Source of the DNA: an uncultured Rhodospirillaceae bacterium
GTDB lineage: Bacteria; Pseudomonadota; Alphaproteobacteria; CAAGCB01; CAG-977
Assembly (NCBI GenBank): GCA_900553035.1
Contig: USCC01000033.1
Coordinates: forward strand, 1-21,023
Length of the DNA stretch: 21,023 nt
Reading direction: 5' to 3'
Of this stretch, positions 13,741 through 21,021 are shown one piece after another; positions within the stretch are counted from its first letter, which is position 1; every line of letters starts with the position of its first letter. The notes below the pieces were generated by a model. It was not told the origin of the DNA and ran no database searches. It saw nothing but the letters and a program-made list of their open reading frames with translations. Both the position numbers and the translations under genes were made by a program.

Positions 13741-14319
13741 CTAAGCCGCCGGATGCCGGTCCGCTTCCGCAACCGGGCGCAGAACCCGGCACGGATTGCC
13801 CGCCGCGACCATTCCCGCCGGAATGTCCCGCGTGACAACACTGCCCGAACCAATGACAACATTGTCACCGATTGTCACGCCCGGATTGATAACGACACTG
13901 CCGCCGATCCATACGCTGTTTCCGATGGTAACCGGCCGGGCGAATTCCCATTCTTCGTTCCGCGGAACCGGATGTATGGGATGAGCCGCCGTATAAATGC
14001 CGACATTAGGCGCAATGAAAACATTGTCTCCGATCATGACGGGCGCACAGTCCAGAATCGTCAAATTGTAGTTGGCGTAAAAATTTTCCCCGATTTCAAT
14101 GAACGTCCCGTAATCGCACCGGATCGGGGCTTCGATCGTGAAGCGTTCGCCGATTTTGCCGAACAGGCGGCGCAGAACCGCCTGCCCTTCCTCTTTGCGA
14201 GAAGGATGCATCCTGTTGAATTCATAGCATAATTCACGTGCGCGCTGACGCCCGGCATTCAATTCGCCGTCCGCGGCCCGGTACCACCGACCGGCCAGCA
14301 TGTCTTCCTTTGCCGTCAT
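13741..14319 (-). CDS. Sugar O-acetyltransferase, maltose/NodL/LacA type
   Basis: A 192-residue acetyl-CoA-dependent O-acetyltransferase with a left-handed beta-helix. The N-terminal Maa-like segment has M-L-A-G-R-W-Y-R-A and R-A-R-E-L-C-Y-E-F-N. Hexapeptide repeats follow (I-G-D-N-V-F-I-A-P-N-V-G-I-Y, V-T-I-G-N-S-V-W-I-G-G-S-V-V-I-N-P-G-V-T-I-G), with the catalytic-type histidine in T-A-A-H-P-I-H-P and an A-G-N-P-C-R-V-L-R end. I chose the ATG at 14319, which has AGGAGG upstream. The frame is open to 14505, but that extension overlaps the LRR gene start and is not family-like. Likely acceptors are sugars or oligosaccharides; the true substrate is unknown. Confidence 0.93.
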   Translation of the reverse strand: MTAKEDMLAGRWYRAADGELNAGRQRARELCYEFNRMHPSRKEEGQAVLRRLFGKIGERFTIEAPIRCDYGTFIEIGENFYANYNLTILDCAPVMIGDNVFIAPNVGIYTAAHPIHPVPRNEEWEFARPVTIGNSVWIGGSVVINPGVTIGDNVVIGSGSVVTRDIPAGMVAAGNPCRVLRPVAEADRHPAA

Positions 14320-14385
14320 TTCCGTCCTCCTTTTTGTTTTACGACGGAGCTGTAGCATATTCGACAAAAAAATGAAACGTTGTTT

Positions 14386-14417
14386 TTGATTGCTGTCCGC
14401 CCCCGTTCTGGTATTAT
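14386..14417 (+). promoter_or_regulatory. Possible promoter of the LRR operon
   Basis: TATTAT (14412-14417) is a 5/6 match to the -10 consensus. The -35 is unclear: TTGCTG (14390-14395) at 16 bp or TTGATT (14386-14391) at 20 bp. The -10 lies about 75 bp before the first LRR start codon, in the divergent gap shared with the acetyltransferase gene. Confidence 0.35.
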
Positions 14418-14491
14418 GGAAGGAATAGACAAAAAAGACGGGACAAGGACCGGGCATCCTCCTCTTCCCCGATACACCGCAGGAGAAAAGA

Positions 14492-15802
14492 ATGACTTTC
14501 AGCATACCGGAATCAATGCAGAAAGACTATGACCGGCTTCTGGAACGGCTGAAAACGGATAAAAAGGACAAGCCGTTCTACATGCATTTTGTCTTTCCGA
14601 ACGAAGAATGCCTGGCGGACTTTCTGGAAAAAGCCCATGACAACGGCGTGAAAAAACTGGGATTTTCCGGATGCGACAGCTTCGGCGCGAACCGGACGCT
14701 CTGGCTGTGCCGCAACCTGCATCGGATTCCCGACCTGGAATTTCTGAATCTCAACGAATGCAACATTGGGCAGAAAGGGGCCAGCGCCCTGATCGATATC
14801 CTGCCGAAAACACAGCTCAAAGGGCTGTCAATGAATTTCACCGTCATGAAGCCCAAACACGAACAACCCTTTCTGGACAGTCTCCGCGCCTCAAAACTTG
14901 AAGACCTGTCCGTGGCCTTCTGTTCGACCGGAAACCGTGAGTTTGCCGGACGGCTGGCCGACCTTCTGCCGGAAACGAATATCCGGCGCCTGAACATGGA
15001 AGGCATGGTCTGCCCTGAAGCTTCTCTGATCAAAATGGTTGAAGCCCTTCCCCGCACAAAGTTGACCGCGTTGCAGATGGGATATATGTCCGGGGCAAAA
15101 GGACAGAACATGTTCATCGATATCCTGCCGGAACTGGGGCTGACCGATCTGAACCTGAAATGCTGTTACGATTTCAAGGAGCCCGAAGCCACCCGCCTGA
15201 TGCGCACGCTTCCGAACACCAAAATATCCAATCTGTACTACAGCGCCTCGTCGCGTTTTTCACGGGGCTTTTTTGAGGAAGCCGCCAGAATGATGACGAC
15301 GCCGTCCTGCCGCCTGGAAAAAGTGAACATTACCATGTTCGGCGCGCCCCAGGAATATGCGGCTCTGGTGCATGAGGCCCGGAACACCTTGAAACAGAAC
15401 GTTTCCTACCGCACCGGACTGCGCCAGAAAGCCGAAGCCAACGCCGCCGTGACGGACGTCCCGCCGGGAATGCCTCTGGGCGCCGCACTGGAGGAAGGCC
15501 TTCTGAAACAGGCCCTGGATGCCCGGCCGCCCCTGACAGGAGCCGACCTGACGGCTGCGGATAAGGACGGCGTGACGTTTGCCGCCAAGGCCGCCCGCGC
15601 CGAGGTGTTGCCGCTGGTCTTCAGCCCGAAATACTGGGACAACGCCCGTGAAATGCAGAACGCATGGATCGCTGTCGGCCGTGATCATCACTGGCAGCTG
15701 GACGGCCGGCACGATCGCCCGTCGTTCCGGCGCGTAAAAAACGAAGTCGCCGGAAAAGCAATCAAATCGCTTCTGTCGGCAAAAGGGAAAGGCCGCGCAT
15801 GA
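14492..15802 (+). CDS. Leucine-rich-repeat protein, paralog 1 of 3
   Basis: A 436-residue protein without signal peptide or membrane helix. Residues about 50-290 hold leucine-rich repeats of the ribonuclease-inhibitor/RanGAP style (L-x-x-L-x-L-N-x-C-x-I-G-x-x-G with L-P-x-T-x-L spacing, about 28 residues each). An N-terminal segment (F-V-F-P-N-E-E-C-L-A-D-F-L) and a C-terminal module (about 330-425, starting M-P-L-G-A-A-L-E-E-G-L-L, ending H-W-Q-L-D-G and R-P-S-F-R-R-V-K-N) recur in the two paralogs downstream. The LRR region should bind protein; the partner is unknown. AGGAGA lies upstream of the ATG. The stop overlaps the next small ORF in ATGA. Codon use matches neighbouring genes. A secreted effector is possible but nothing in the sequence proves secretion. 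Confidence 0.9.
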   Translation: MTFSIPESMQKDYDRLLERLKTDKKDKPFYMHFVFPNEECLADFLEKAHDNGVKKLGFSGCDSFGANRTLWLCRNLHRIPDLEFLNLNECNIGQKGASALIDILPKTQLKGLSMNFTVMKPKHEQPFLDSLRASKLEDLSVAFCSTGNREFAGRLADLLPETNIRRLNMEGMVCPEASLIKMVEALPRTKLTALQMGYMSGAKGQNMFIDILPELGLTDLNLKCCYDFKEPEATRLMRTLPNTKISNLYYSASSRFSRGFFEEAARMMTTPSCRLEKVNITMFGAPQEYAALVHEARNTLKQNVSYRTGLRQKAEANAAVTDVPPGMPLGAALEEGLLKQALDARPPLTGADLTAADKDGVTFAAKAARAEVLPLVFSPKYWDNAREMQNAWIAVGRDHHWQLDGRHDRPSFRRVKNEVAGKAIKSLLSAKGKGRA

Positions 15803-16074
15803 CTTTCAATCCGGCCGAAATGAGATTTTCAGGAATGAAACAGCCGCAGACGGAACAACACCCGGCGGAAAAACAGCCTGTGTCCGTTTTGTGTTTCCGC
15901 GCTGAAGCAGCGCTGGAAGCCGTTGAAACCGGAACACGGACGCAGGCCATCCGGCAGGGAACGGACACCGCCTGCCGCCGGACGGCGGGTGGGCAGGACA
16001 GTATTTCTTCCTTCCGCAGGCAAAGGCTCCGGAACGCTGAAGAAACCGTCGGGCGGGATTGGAAAGGACGTTGA
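15799..16074 (+). CDS. Small ORF between LRR paralogs 1 and 2, hypothetical
   Basis: A 91-residue ORF whose ATG overlaps the stop of LRR paralog 1 in ATGA and whose TGA ends 2 bp before the ATG of LRR paralog 2. It fills the gap exactly. Codon use (GAA, CAG, CTG, GCC, CCG) looks like that of the neighbours. The product is polar and basic, with no recognisable domain. It starts with M-T-F like paralog 1, which may be chance. It could be a real small partner protein, a decayed remnant of an LRR gene, or only a translated spacer keeping ribosomes coupled. The position supports translation; function is unknown. Confidence 0.45.
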   Translation: MTFNPAEMRFSGMKQPQTEQHPAEKQPVSVLCFRAEAALEAVETGTRTQAIRQGTDTACRRTAGGQDSISSFRRQRLRNAEETVGRDWKGR

Positions 16075-16076
16075 AC

Positions 16077-17399
16077 ATGACGGAAATTTTTTCTCCTAAA
16101 GACAGGAAAAACCATGAGGCCATGATGAAGCGCGTGCGTTCAACGCAGGCTCGGCATTATGCGTTTTATCCTTCCTTCTCCTTCCCGACCGTGCAAAGCA
16201 TGCAGGATATGCTGAGTGCGGCGAAGGAAAACGGCGTGTGGAACATCAATTTTTCCGGCTGTGCCCTCGGAGCCCGAAAGACACAGTGGCTGGCCGGAAG
16301 CCTCGGCCTTCTCCCCGGCCTGAAAACGCTGACGCTTGACACGAACGCCATCGGACAAAGCGGAACGGAAGCCCTGTTCCAGAAGCTTCCCGCAACGCGC
16401 ATCCTTCACCTTTCCCTGGCCAACAACGGCATTGGTGCGGCGGCGTTCCCGGTTCTGCTGAAAAATATCCCGGCCTCCCGCCTGCTGAGCCTGAACCTGT
16501 CGCGGAACAGCCTGAACGACCGATTCATCACAGATCTGGCCGATCTGCTTCCCCGTACGAACCTGCGGGAGCTTTCTCTGGCCGGCGTTGGCATGACCGG
16601 CACATCCTCCGGCCGCCTGATGGACGCCGCCGCCGCGGCAAAGATGCGGGTGCTGGACATTTCGGGCAATCGCATCCAAGGCTCTTCCATGACCGAACTG
16701 ATCGGGAAGCTTCCGCCGACGTCGCTGAAAACACTGCGCCTTGAACACACGGGAATGACGGAAAAGGATGCTTTTCTCCTGCTGAAAACCCTGCCGGACA
16801 CGTCAATTACCGACATTGCCTTTACGGTCAGCGGCCGCCCGTCCGACAGATTTCTGGAAACCCTGACATCCTTTATGAAAGACCCGGCCTGCCGTCTGGA
16901 AAATGCAAAGATTGACATGTTCGGCCTTTCGAATTATGAAAAATCGCAGATCAAAGAAGCACAGGATGAGATGCGTTCCAACGCGTCGCACCGCAACTAT
17001 TATAAAAACAAAATCCTGATGAACAGCCATCGGGAAACTGCCGATGTGGGGATGCCTTTGAGAGACGCCGTTGATGAAGGCCTTCTGCCGCAGGTGATGG
17101 CCGCCCGCGCGAAAGAGGGAAAAATGCTGGAAGTCGGGGAATGCCTGACGCCTCAGCCCATAACAGGAGCACCTTTCGTCGTTTACGCCGCAAAGGCCGA
17201 GCAGCTTTCCCTCCTGTTCCGGGCGGACAACTGGCAAAACGCCCGGGACATGCAGACCGTCTGGAACGCCGTCCCGAACGAACACCGCTGGCAGATGGAC
17301 GGTCGGAAGGGACGCCCCTCCTTTCAGAAGGAAAAGAATCTTGTTCTGGAGCGCACAGTCAAAGCCGCTCTGTCGACACGCATCGGAGGACGTAAATGA
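16077..17399 (+). CDS. Leucine-rich-repeat protein, paralog 2 of 3
   Basis: A 440-residue protein, no signal peptide. The ATG at 16077 is preceded by AAAGGA at 8 bp; an in-frame TTG at 16059 is less likely. This paralog has the most regular repeats: L-H-L-S-L-A-N-N-G-I-G, L-S-L-N-L-S-R-N-S-L-N-D and V-L-D-I-S-G-N-R-I-Q-G, spaced by about 28 residues over about 75-275. A C-R-L-E-N-A-K-I-D-M-F-G segment closes the repeats, as in paralog 1. The C-terminal module begins M-P-L-R-D-A-V-D-E-G-L-L-P and ends R-W-Q-M-D-G, R-P-S-F-Q-K-E-K-N. The stop overlaps the start of paralog 3 in ATGA, so the two are translationally coupled. Protein-protein binding is inferred from the LRRs; function is unknown. 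Confidence 0.92.
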   Translation: MTEIFSPKDRKNHEAMMKRVRSTQARHYAFYPSFSFPTVQSMQDMLSAAKENGVWNINFSGCALGARKTQWLAGSLGLLPGLKTLTLDTNAIGQSGTEALFQKLPATRILHLSLANNGIGAAAFPVLLKNIPASRLLSLNLSRNSLNDRFITDLADLLPRTNLRELSLAGVGMTGTSSGRLMDAAAAAKMRVLDISGNRIQGSSMTELIGKLPPTSLKTLRLEHTGMTEKDAFLLLKTLPDTSITDIAFTVSGRPSDRFLETLTSFMKDPACRLENAKIDMFGLSNYEKSQIKEAQDEMRSNASHRNYYKNKILMNSHRETADVGMPLRDAVDEGLLPQVMAARAKEGKMLEVGECLTPQPITGAPFVVYAAKAEQLSLLFRADNWQNARDMQTVWNAVPNEHRWQMDGRKGRPSFQKEKNLVLERTVKAALSTRIGGRK

Positions 17400-18721
17400 A
17401 AACGAAGGACGAAATCAGAAGCCGGGCGGAGTATGCCGATCTGATGGCACGCCTCGAAAAATCCGCGCCGGAGAAGACCTTCCTTCCCAACTTCCATTTC
17501 CGCGATGAAGAGCAGATGGCCGATTTTCTGGCGGCCGCCGGAAAGCGGGGCATCCGGTCAATTGATTTCTCTCCGGTCGGAAAGGCGGCCGCGCCGCTTG
17601 GCCCAAGGGGTGTGAAATGGTTGGCGGATCACCTTGACCTTACCCCGGATCTGAAAGATGTTTCCCTGCGGGATTGTTTTGCCGGCGTTGCGGGCGTCAG
17701 TGCTTTGTTTGAAAAACTGCCCGGGACGCGCGTGACCGGCGTATCTGTAGCGGGAAATCTGTTGCCGGATGAAGTCCCCGAGACTTTTTTCAATGGACTG
17801 GCCGCTTCCGCCGTCACGTCTCTTGACCTTTCAGGAACAGGCTTAAAAGACGGATTGGCCGGACGCCTTGCCGAAGTTCTGCCGAAAACGTCTCTGCGCC
17901 ACCTGGCGCTGAATGGTATAAACCTTGCTCCCCCGGCTTTTGACGCGCTGAGCCGTGCGATCGTCGAATCGAACGTGACCGATCTGGAAATTTCCGGCTC
18001 TTTCCATTCAAAAACAATGTCGATGCTGTTTGAAAGGCTCCCGGAATCAAAGCTCCGCTCCTTAAAAATCGAAAAAAACTGTCTCATGGAAGACGAGGCC
18101 GGCGTCCTGCTGAAAAAAGTGCCGGAAACGGACATTTCATTTTTGAGCTTCGGCTTTGCCGGCTTTTCATCTTCTTCTTTTGAACAGGAGGTGAAAAATT
18201 TTCCGCCTCCCGGGTGCTCGCTTGAGGAAATCAAAATCATTCCTTCCAAATTCTGCACTCAAAAAGAAATATTTTTGTGTGCCGATGCCGGAAAGCGTCT
18301 TTACGGGCAGACGAAATTTCGGCGTTTCATCCGAGAACAGACGGAAAAGCAGAAAGATGTTCTGTCGGTTGATTCGTCCTGCCCTCTTTCCGAAGCGCTC
18401 CATGCCGGCCTTCTGCCTCAGCTTCTGAAGCAACGCGCCGCCGAAAAAAAGCCGCTGACTTTGGAAGAGTGCACCGCTGATACGAATGGTTCGTCCTTTT
18501 TGAAATCTGCGGCACGCGCCGGCCTTCTGCCTTTGGTGTTCAAACCGGAAAACTGGGGGACGCCCAAAGATTTTCAGGCGGCCTGGGATGCTGTTCCGGC
18601 ACGGGAACACTGGCAGATGGACGGTCAGCGGGAACGACCTTCCTTCCGGAAAGTCAAAAACAGTTTCATGGGACTGACATTGCAGACCCTTCTTCAAAAA
18701 CAAAAGGATTCAACAAAATGA
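17396..18721 (+). CDS. Leucine-rich-repeat protein, paralog 3 of 3
   Basis: A 441-residue paralog of the two preceding proteins, no signal peptide. The N-terminal segment F-H-F-R-D-E-E-Q-M-A-D-F-L matches paralog 1 closely. LRRs occupy about residues 55-280 and are less regular (S-L-D-L-S-G-T-G-L-K-D, D-L-E-I-S-G-S). The C-terminal module runs from C-P-L-S-E-A-L-H-A-G-L-L-P to H-W-Q-M-D-G and R-P-S-F-R-K-V-K-N, so it is better conserved than the repeats. The gene overlaps paralog 2 upstream and the lipoprotein gene downstream, both by ATGA. The divergence among the three paralogs suggests an old duplication with different partners rather than copy-number gain. Confidence 0.92.
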   Translation: MKTKDEIRSRAEYADLMARLEKSAPEKTFLPNFHFRDEEQMADFLAAAGKRGIRSIDFSPVGKAAAPLGPRGVKWLADHLDLTPDLKDVSLRDCFAGVAGVSALFEKLPGTRVTGVSVAGNLLPDEVPETFFNGLAASAVTSLDLSGTGLKDGLAGRLAEVLPKTSLRHLALNGINLAPPAFDALSRAIVESNVTDLEISGSFHSKTMSMLFERLPESKLRSLKIEKNCLMEDEAGVLLKKVPETDISFLSFGFAGFSSSSFEQEVKNFPPPGCSLEEIKIIPSKFCTQKEIFLCADAGKRLYGQTKFRRFIREQTEKQKDVLSVDSSCPLSEALHAGLLPQLLKQRAAEKKPLTLEECTADTNGSSFLKSAARAGLLPLVFKPENWGTPKDFQAAWDAVPAREHWQMDGQRERPSFRKVKNSFMGLTLQTLLQKQKDSTK

Positions 18722-19116
18722 AAAAATTCTGGATACTGGCCTTTCTTGCCATAGCCGGAGCCTGTTCACCGCAGAAAGAAACCTTTGACAACAAGTTCTA
18801 CAAAATGCTGAACGCACCGAACGGCGCGGAAATCACACTGGGCTTCAACGCCGAAGACAGCCGTTATTACGGCAGATCTGCGGTCAACCGTTATTTCGGT
18901 GTTTATAAAACCAAGGGCCGTTCTCTGACCCTCGGGCCGGCCGGTTCGACAATGATGATGGGGCCTCCGCTTTTGATGGAAGCCGAACGTGAATACATGA
19001 AGATTTTGGCCGAAGTCGTTTCCTATTCCGTTGAAGGGGCAAAGCTTCAGCTGGAAACGTCCAGCGGGCAGAAACTGCTGTTCATGGAAACCTCCCCCGA
19101 AATGCCCGCCGAATGA
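18718..19116 (+). CDS. META (HslJ-like) domain lipoprotein
   Basis: A 132-residue protein with a short lipoprotein-type signal (M-K-K-F-W-I-L-A-F-L-A-I-A-G-A-C), Cys16 being the probable lipidation site; alanine at -3 makes the lipobox imperfect. The rest resembles a META domain: I-T-L-G-F, then N-R-Y-F-G-V-Y-K, L-T-L-G-P-A-G-S-T-M-M-M-G, E-R-E-Y-M-K-I-L and a final Y-S-V-E-G-A-K-L-Q-L. The usual cysteine before N-R-Y-F-G is replaced by valine. META proteins such as HslJ are envelope proteins of uncertain function. The ATG overlaps the stop of LRR paralog 3, so it is co-translated with the LRR genes. That is an odd pairing of an envelope protein with apparently cytoplasmic LRR proteins. Confidence 0.85.
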   Translation: MKKFWILAFLAIAGACSPQKETFDNKFYKMLNAPNGAEITLGFNAEDSRYYGRSAVNRYFGVYKTKGRSLTLGPAGSTMMMGPPLLMEAEREYMKILAEVVSYSVEGAKLQLETSSGQKLLFMETSPEMPAE

Positions 19117-19123
19117 TTCTCCG

Positions 19124-19158
19124 CCCGGCTTGCCTGCCGGGAAAGGGTCTGCTATAAA
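19124..19158 (+). promoter_or_regulatory. ettA promoter with a palindrome over the -35
   Basis: TTGCCT (19130-19135) and TATAAA (19153-19158) are 17 bp apart, a good sigma-70 promoter 32 bp before the ettA ATG. The -35 hexamer is exactly the loop of a perfect inverted repeat CCCGGC/GCCGGG (19124-19129 and 19136-19141). The palindrome could be an operator or a weak stem ending the LRR operon; no T-run follows it. Confidence 0.6.
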
Positions 19159-19190
19159 GACGGTGCAAACGTTTTATTTTGAGGGACAAT

Positions 19191-20873
19191 ATGGCCGCTT
19201 ATCAATACATCTATGTGATGAAAAACCTGTCGAAAACCTATCCGGGCGGACGGCAGGTTCTGAAAAACATCTGGCTTTCCTTTTATCCGGGCGCGAAAAT
19301 CGGCGTCCTGGGTCCGAACGGCGCGGGGAAAAGTACGCTTCTGAAAATCATGGCCGGCGTTGAAAAGGAATTCAACGGCGAAGCCTGGTCCGCCGAAGGA
19401 GCCACGGTCGGCTACCTTCCCCAGGAGCCGCAGCTTGACCCGGCAAAGAACGTGATGGGGAACATCATGGACGGCGTCGGACCGATACGCGACCTGATGG
19501 CCCGATTTGAAGAAGTCAGCCTGAAATTCGGCGAAGAAATGACGGACGACGAAATGAACGCCCTGATCGCCGAACAGGCGGAACTGCAGGAAAAAATCGA
19601 TGCCTGCAACGGATGGGATCTGGAACGCACAATCGAAATCGCGATGGATGCCCTGCGGTGTCCGCCCGCCGATGCCGATGTGACAAAGCTTTCGGGCGGT
19701 GAAAAACGCCGGGTGGCTCTGTGTCGTCTGCTGTTGTCAAAGCCTGACCTGCTTCTGCTGGATGAACCGACCAACCATCTGGATGCGGAATCCGTCGCGT
19801 GGCTGCAGCAGCATCTGCATGATTACGCCGGGACGGTTGTCATGGTCACCCATGACCGTTACTTCCTGGACAACGTGACGGGCTGGATTCTGGAACTGGA
19901 CCGCGGCGAAGGCATCCCTTACGAAGGCAATTACTCGTCCTGGCTGGAACAGAAGGAAAAGCGGCTTCAGCAGGAGGCTCGGGAAGAATCGGCACGCCAG
20001 CGGACAATCCGGGAGGAACTGGAATGGATACGCCAGAGTCCCCGCGCCCGCCAGGCGAAAAGCAAAGCGCGCGTGTCAGCGTTTGAAAATCTGGTTGCAC
20101 AGGCAAACGCATCGTCTCTGGATACGGCGCAGATTGTCATTCCGCCCGGCCCCCGCCTGGGCGACGTGGTCATTCAGACCGAAAACCTGTCGAAAGGCTT
20201 CGGCGATCGCCTGCTGATTGATGATCTGACCTTTAAACTGCCCCCGGGCGGGATTGTCGGCGTCATTGGGGCGAACGGCACGGGAAAAACGACCCTGATG
20301 CGCATGATCACCGGCCAGGAAACGCCCGACACCGGCTCCATCCGCATCGGCGACACGGTGGTGCTGGGCTATGTCGACCAGAGCCGCGACGCCCTGAACG
20401 ACGGAAAGACGGTGTGGGAGGAAATCTCCGGCGGTGCGGATGAAATCGTCCTTGGCAAACGTAAAATGCCGTCGCGCGCCTATGTCGGCCAGTTTAATTT
20501 CAGAGGCCCTGACCAGCAGAAAAAGGTCGGCCTGCTGTCCGGCGGCGAACGCAACCGCGTCCATATGGCCAAGATGCTGAAATCCGGCGCGAATGTCATT
20601 CTTCTGGACGAACCGACGAACGATTTGGACGTTGATACGTTGCGGGCGCTGGAAGAAGCTCTGCTGGCGTTCCCGGGATGCGCTGTCGTCACGTCTCATG
20701 ACCGCTGGTTCCTGGACCGTATTGCAACGCACATCCTTGCCTTTGAAGGCGACAGCCATGTCGAATGGTTTGAAGGCAATTACGAGGAGTATGAAGCGGA
20801 CAAAAAGCGCCGCCTCGGTGCGGAAGCCGAGCAGCCTCACCGTGTCAAATACAAGCCGCTTGTCCGGCGCTGA
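19191..20873 (+). CDS. ettA: Energy-dependent translational throttle protein EttA (ABC-F ATPase)
   Basis: EttA binds the ribosomal E site and, depending on the ATP/ADP ratio, gates entry of the 70S initiation complex into elongation. The 560-residue protein is close to E. coli EttA (555 aa) over its whole length. ABC domain 1 has G-P-N-G-A-G-K-S-T-L-L, L-S-G-G-E-K-R-R-V-A-L-C-R and L-L-L-D-E-P-T-N-H-L-D. The ABC-F linker and the EttA hallmark W-I-L-E-L-D-R-G-E-G-I-P follow. ABC domain 2 has G-A-N-G-T-G-K-T-T-L-M, L-S-G-G-E-R-N-R-V-H and L-L-D-E-P-T-N-D-L-D. It is cytoplasmic, without membrane segments. The ATG at 19191 gives the family start M-A-x-x-Q-Y-I-Y; GAGGGA is only 4 bp away, a tight spacing. 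A TTG at 19179 is rejected. The gene has its own promoter and terminator. Confidence 0.97.
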   Translation: MAAYQYIYVMKNLSKTYPGGRQVLKNIWLSFYPGAKIGVLGPNGAGKSTLLKIMAGVEKEFNGEAWSAEGATVGYLPQEPQLDPAKNVMGNIMDGVGPIRDLMARFEEVSLKFGEEMTDDEMNALIAEQAELQEKIDACNGWDLERTIEIAMDALRCPPADADVTKLSGGEKRRVALCRLLLSKPDLLLLDEPTNHLDAESVAWLQQHLHDYAGTVVMVTHDRYFLDNVTGWILELDRGEGIPYEGNYSSWLEQKEKRLQQEAREESARQRTIREELEWIRQSPRARQAKSKARVSAFENLVAQANASSLDTAQIVIPPGPRLGDVVIQTENLSKGFGDRLLIDDLTFKLPPGGIVGVIGANGTGKTTLMRMITGQETPDTGSIRIGDTVVLGYVDQSRDALNDGKTVWEEISGGADEIVLGKRKMPSRAYVGQFNFRGPDQQKKVGLLSGGERNRVHMAKMLKSGANVILLDEPTNDLDVDTLRALEEALLAFPGCAVVTSHDRWFLDRIATHILAFEGDSHVEWFEGNYEEYEADKKRRLGAEAEQPHRVKYKPLVRR

Positions 20874-20900
20874 CCACGGGGACGTTGTCCCGTATTCGAC

Positions 20901-20939
20901 AAGAACCCGGCCTGTTCGCAAGGCCGGGTTCTTTATTTT
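20901..20939 (+). terminator. Intrinsic terminator after ettA
   Basis: A perfect 13-bp stem (20901-20913 with 20921-20933) around a 7-nt loop, with a GC-rich core, is followed by TTTATTTT. It lies 28 bp after the ettA stop. Confidence 0.95.
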
Positions 20940-20978
20940 GCCCTTTTGATCTGCGGGCCGGAAGAACGTGTTTTGCCG

Positions 20979-21021
20979 TCGTCACAATGCTGCCACAACT
21001 CTGCCATATTTCTGCCACATT
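20979..21021 (+). promoter_or_regulatory. Pho box-like array of 7-bp direct repeats, 11-bp period
   Basis: CTGCCAC (20990-20996), CTGCCAT (21001-21007) and CTGCCAC (21012-21018) are separated by AT-rich 4-bp spacers, an exact 11-bp period. A weaker fourth unit, TCGTCAC, sits one period upstream (20979-20985). PhoB boxes are direct repeats of CTGTCAT with 4-bp AT-rich spacers, so the geometry fits well and the sequence differs mainly at one base. The controlled gene would lie beyond the right edge. A different OmpR-type regulator is possible. Confidence 0.55.

Noticed and set aside
14320..14505. Longer acetyltransferase starting at 14505 on the minus strand
   Set aside because: It would overlap the divergent LRR gene and add residues unlike the family. 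The ATG at 14319 has AGGAGG upstream.
20990..21018. 11-bp repeats as replication iterons or a CRISPR leader
   Set aside because: There are only three short units and no rep gene or AT-rich origin in view. The spacing fits a tandem transcription-factor site better.
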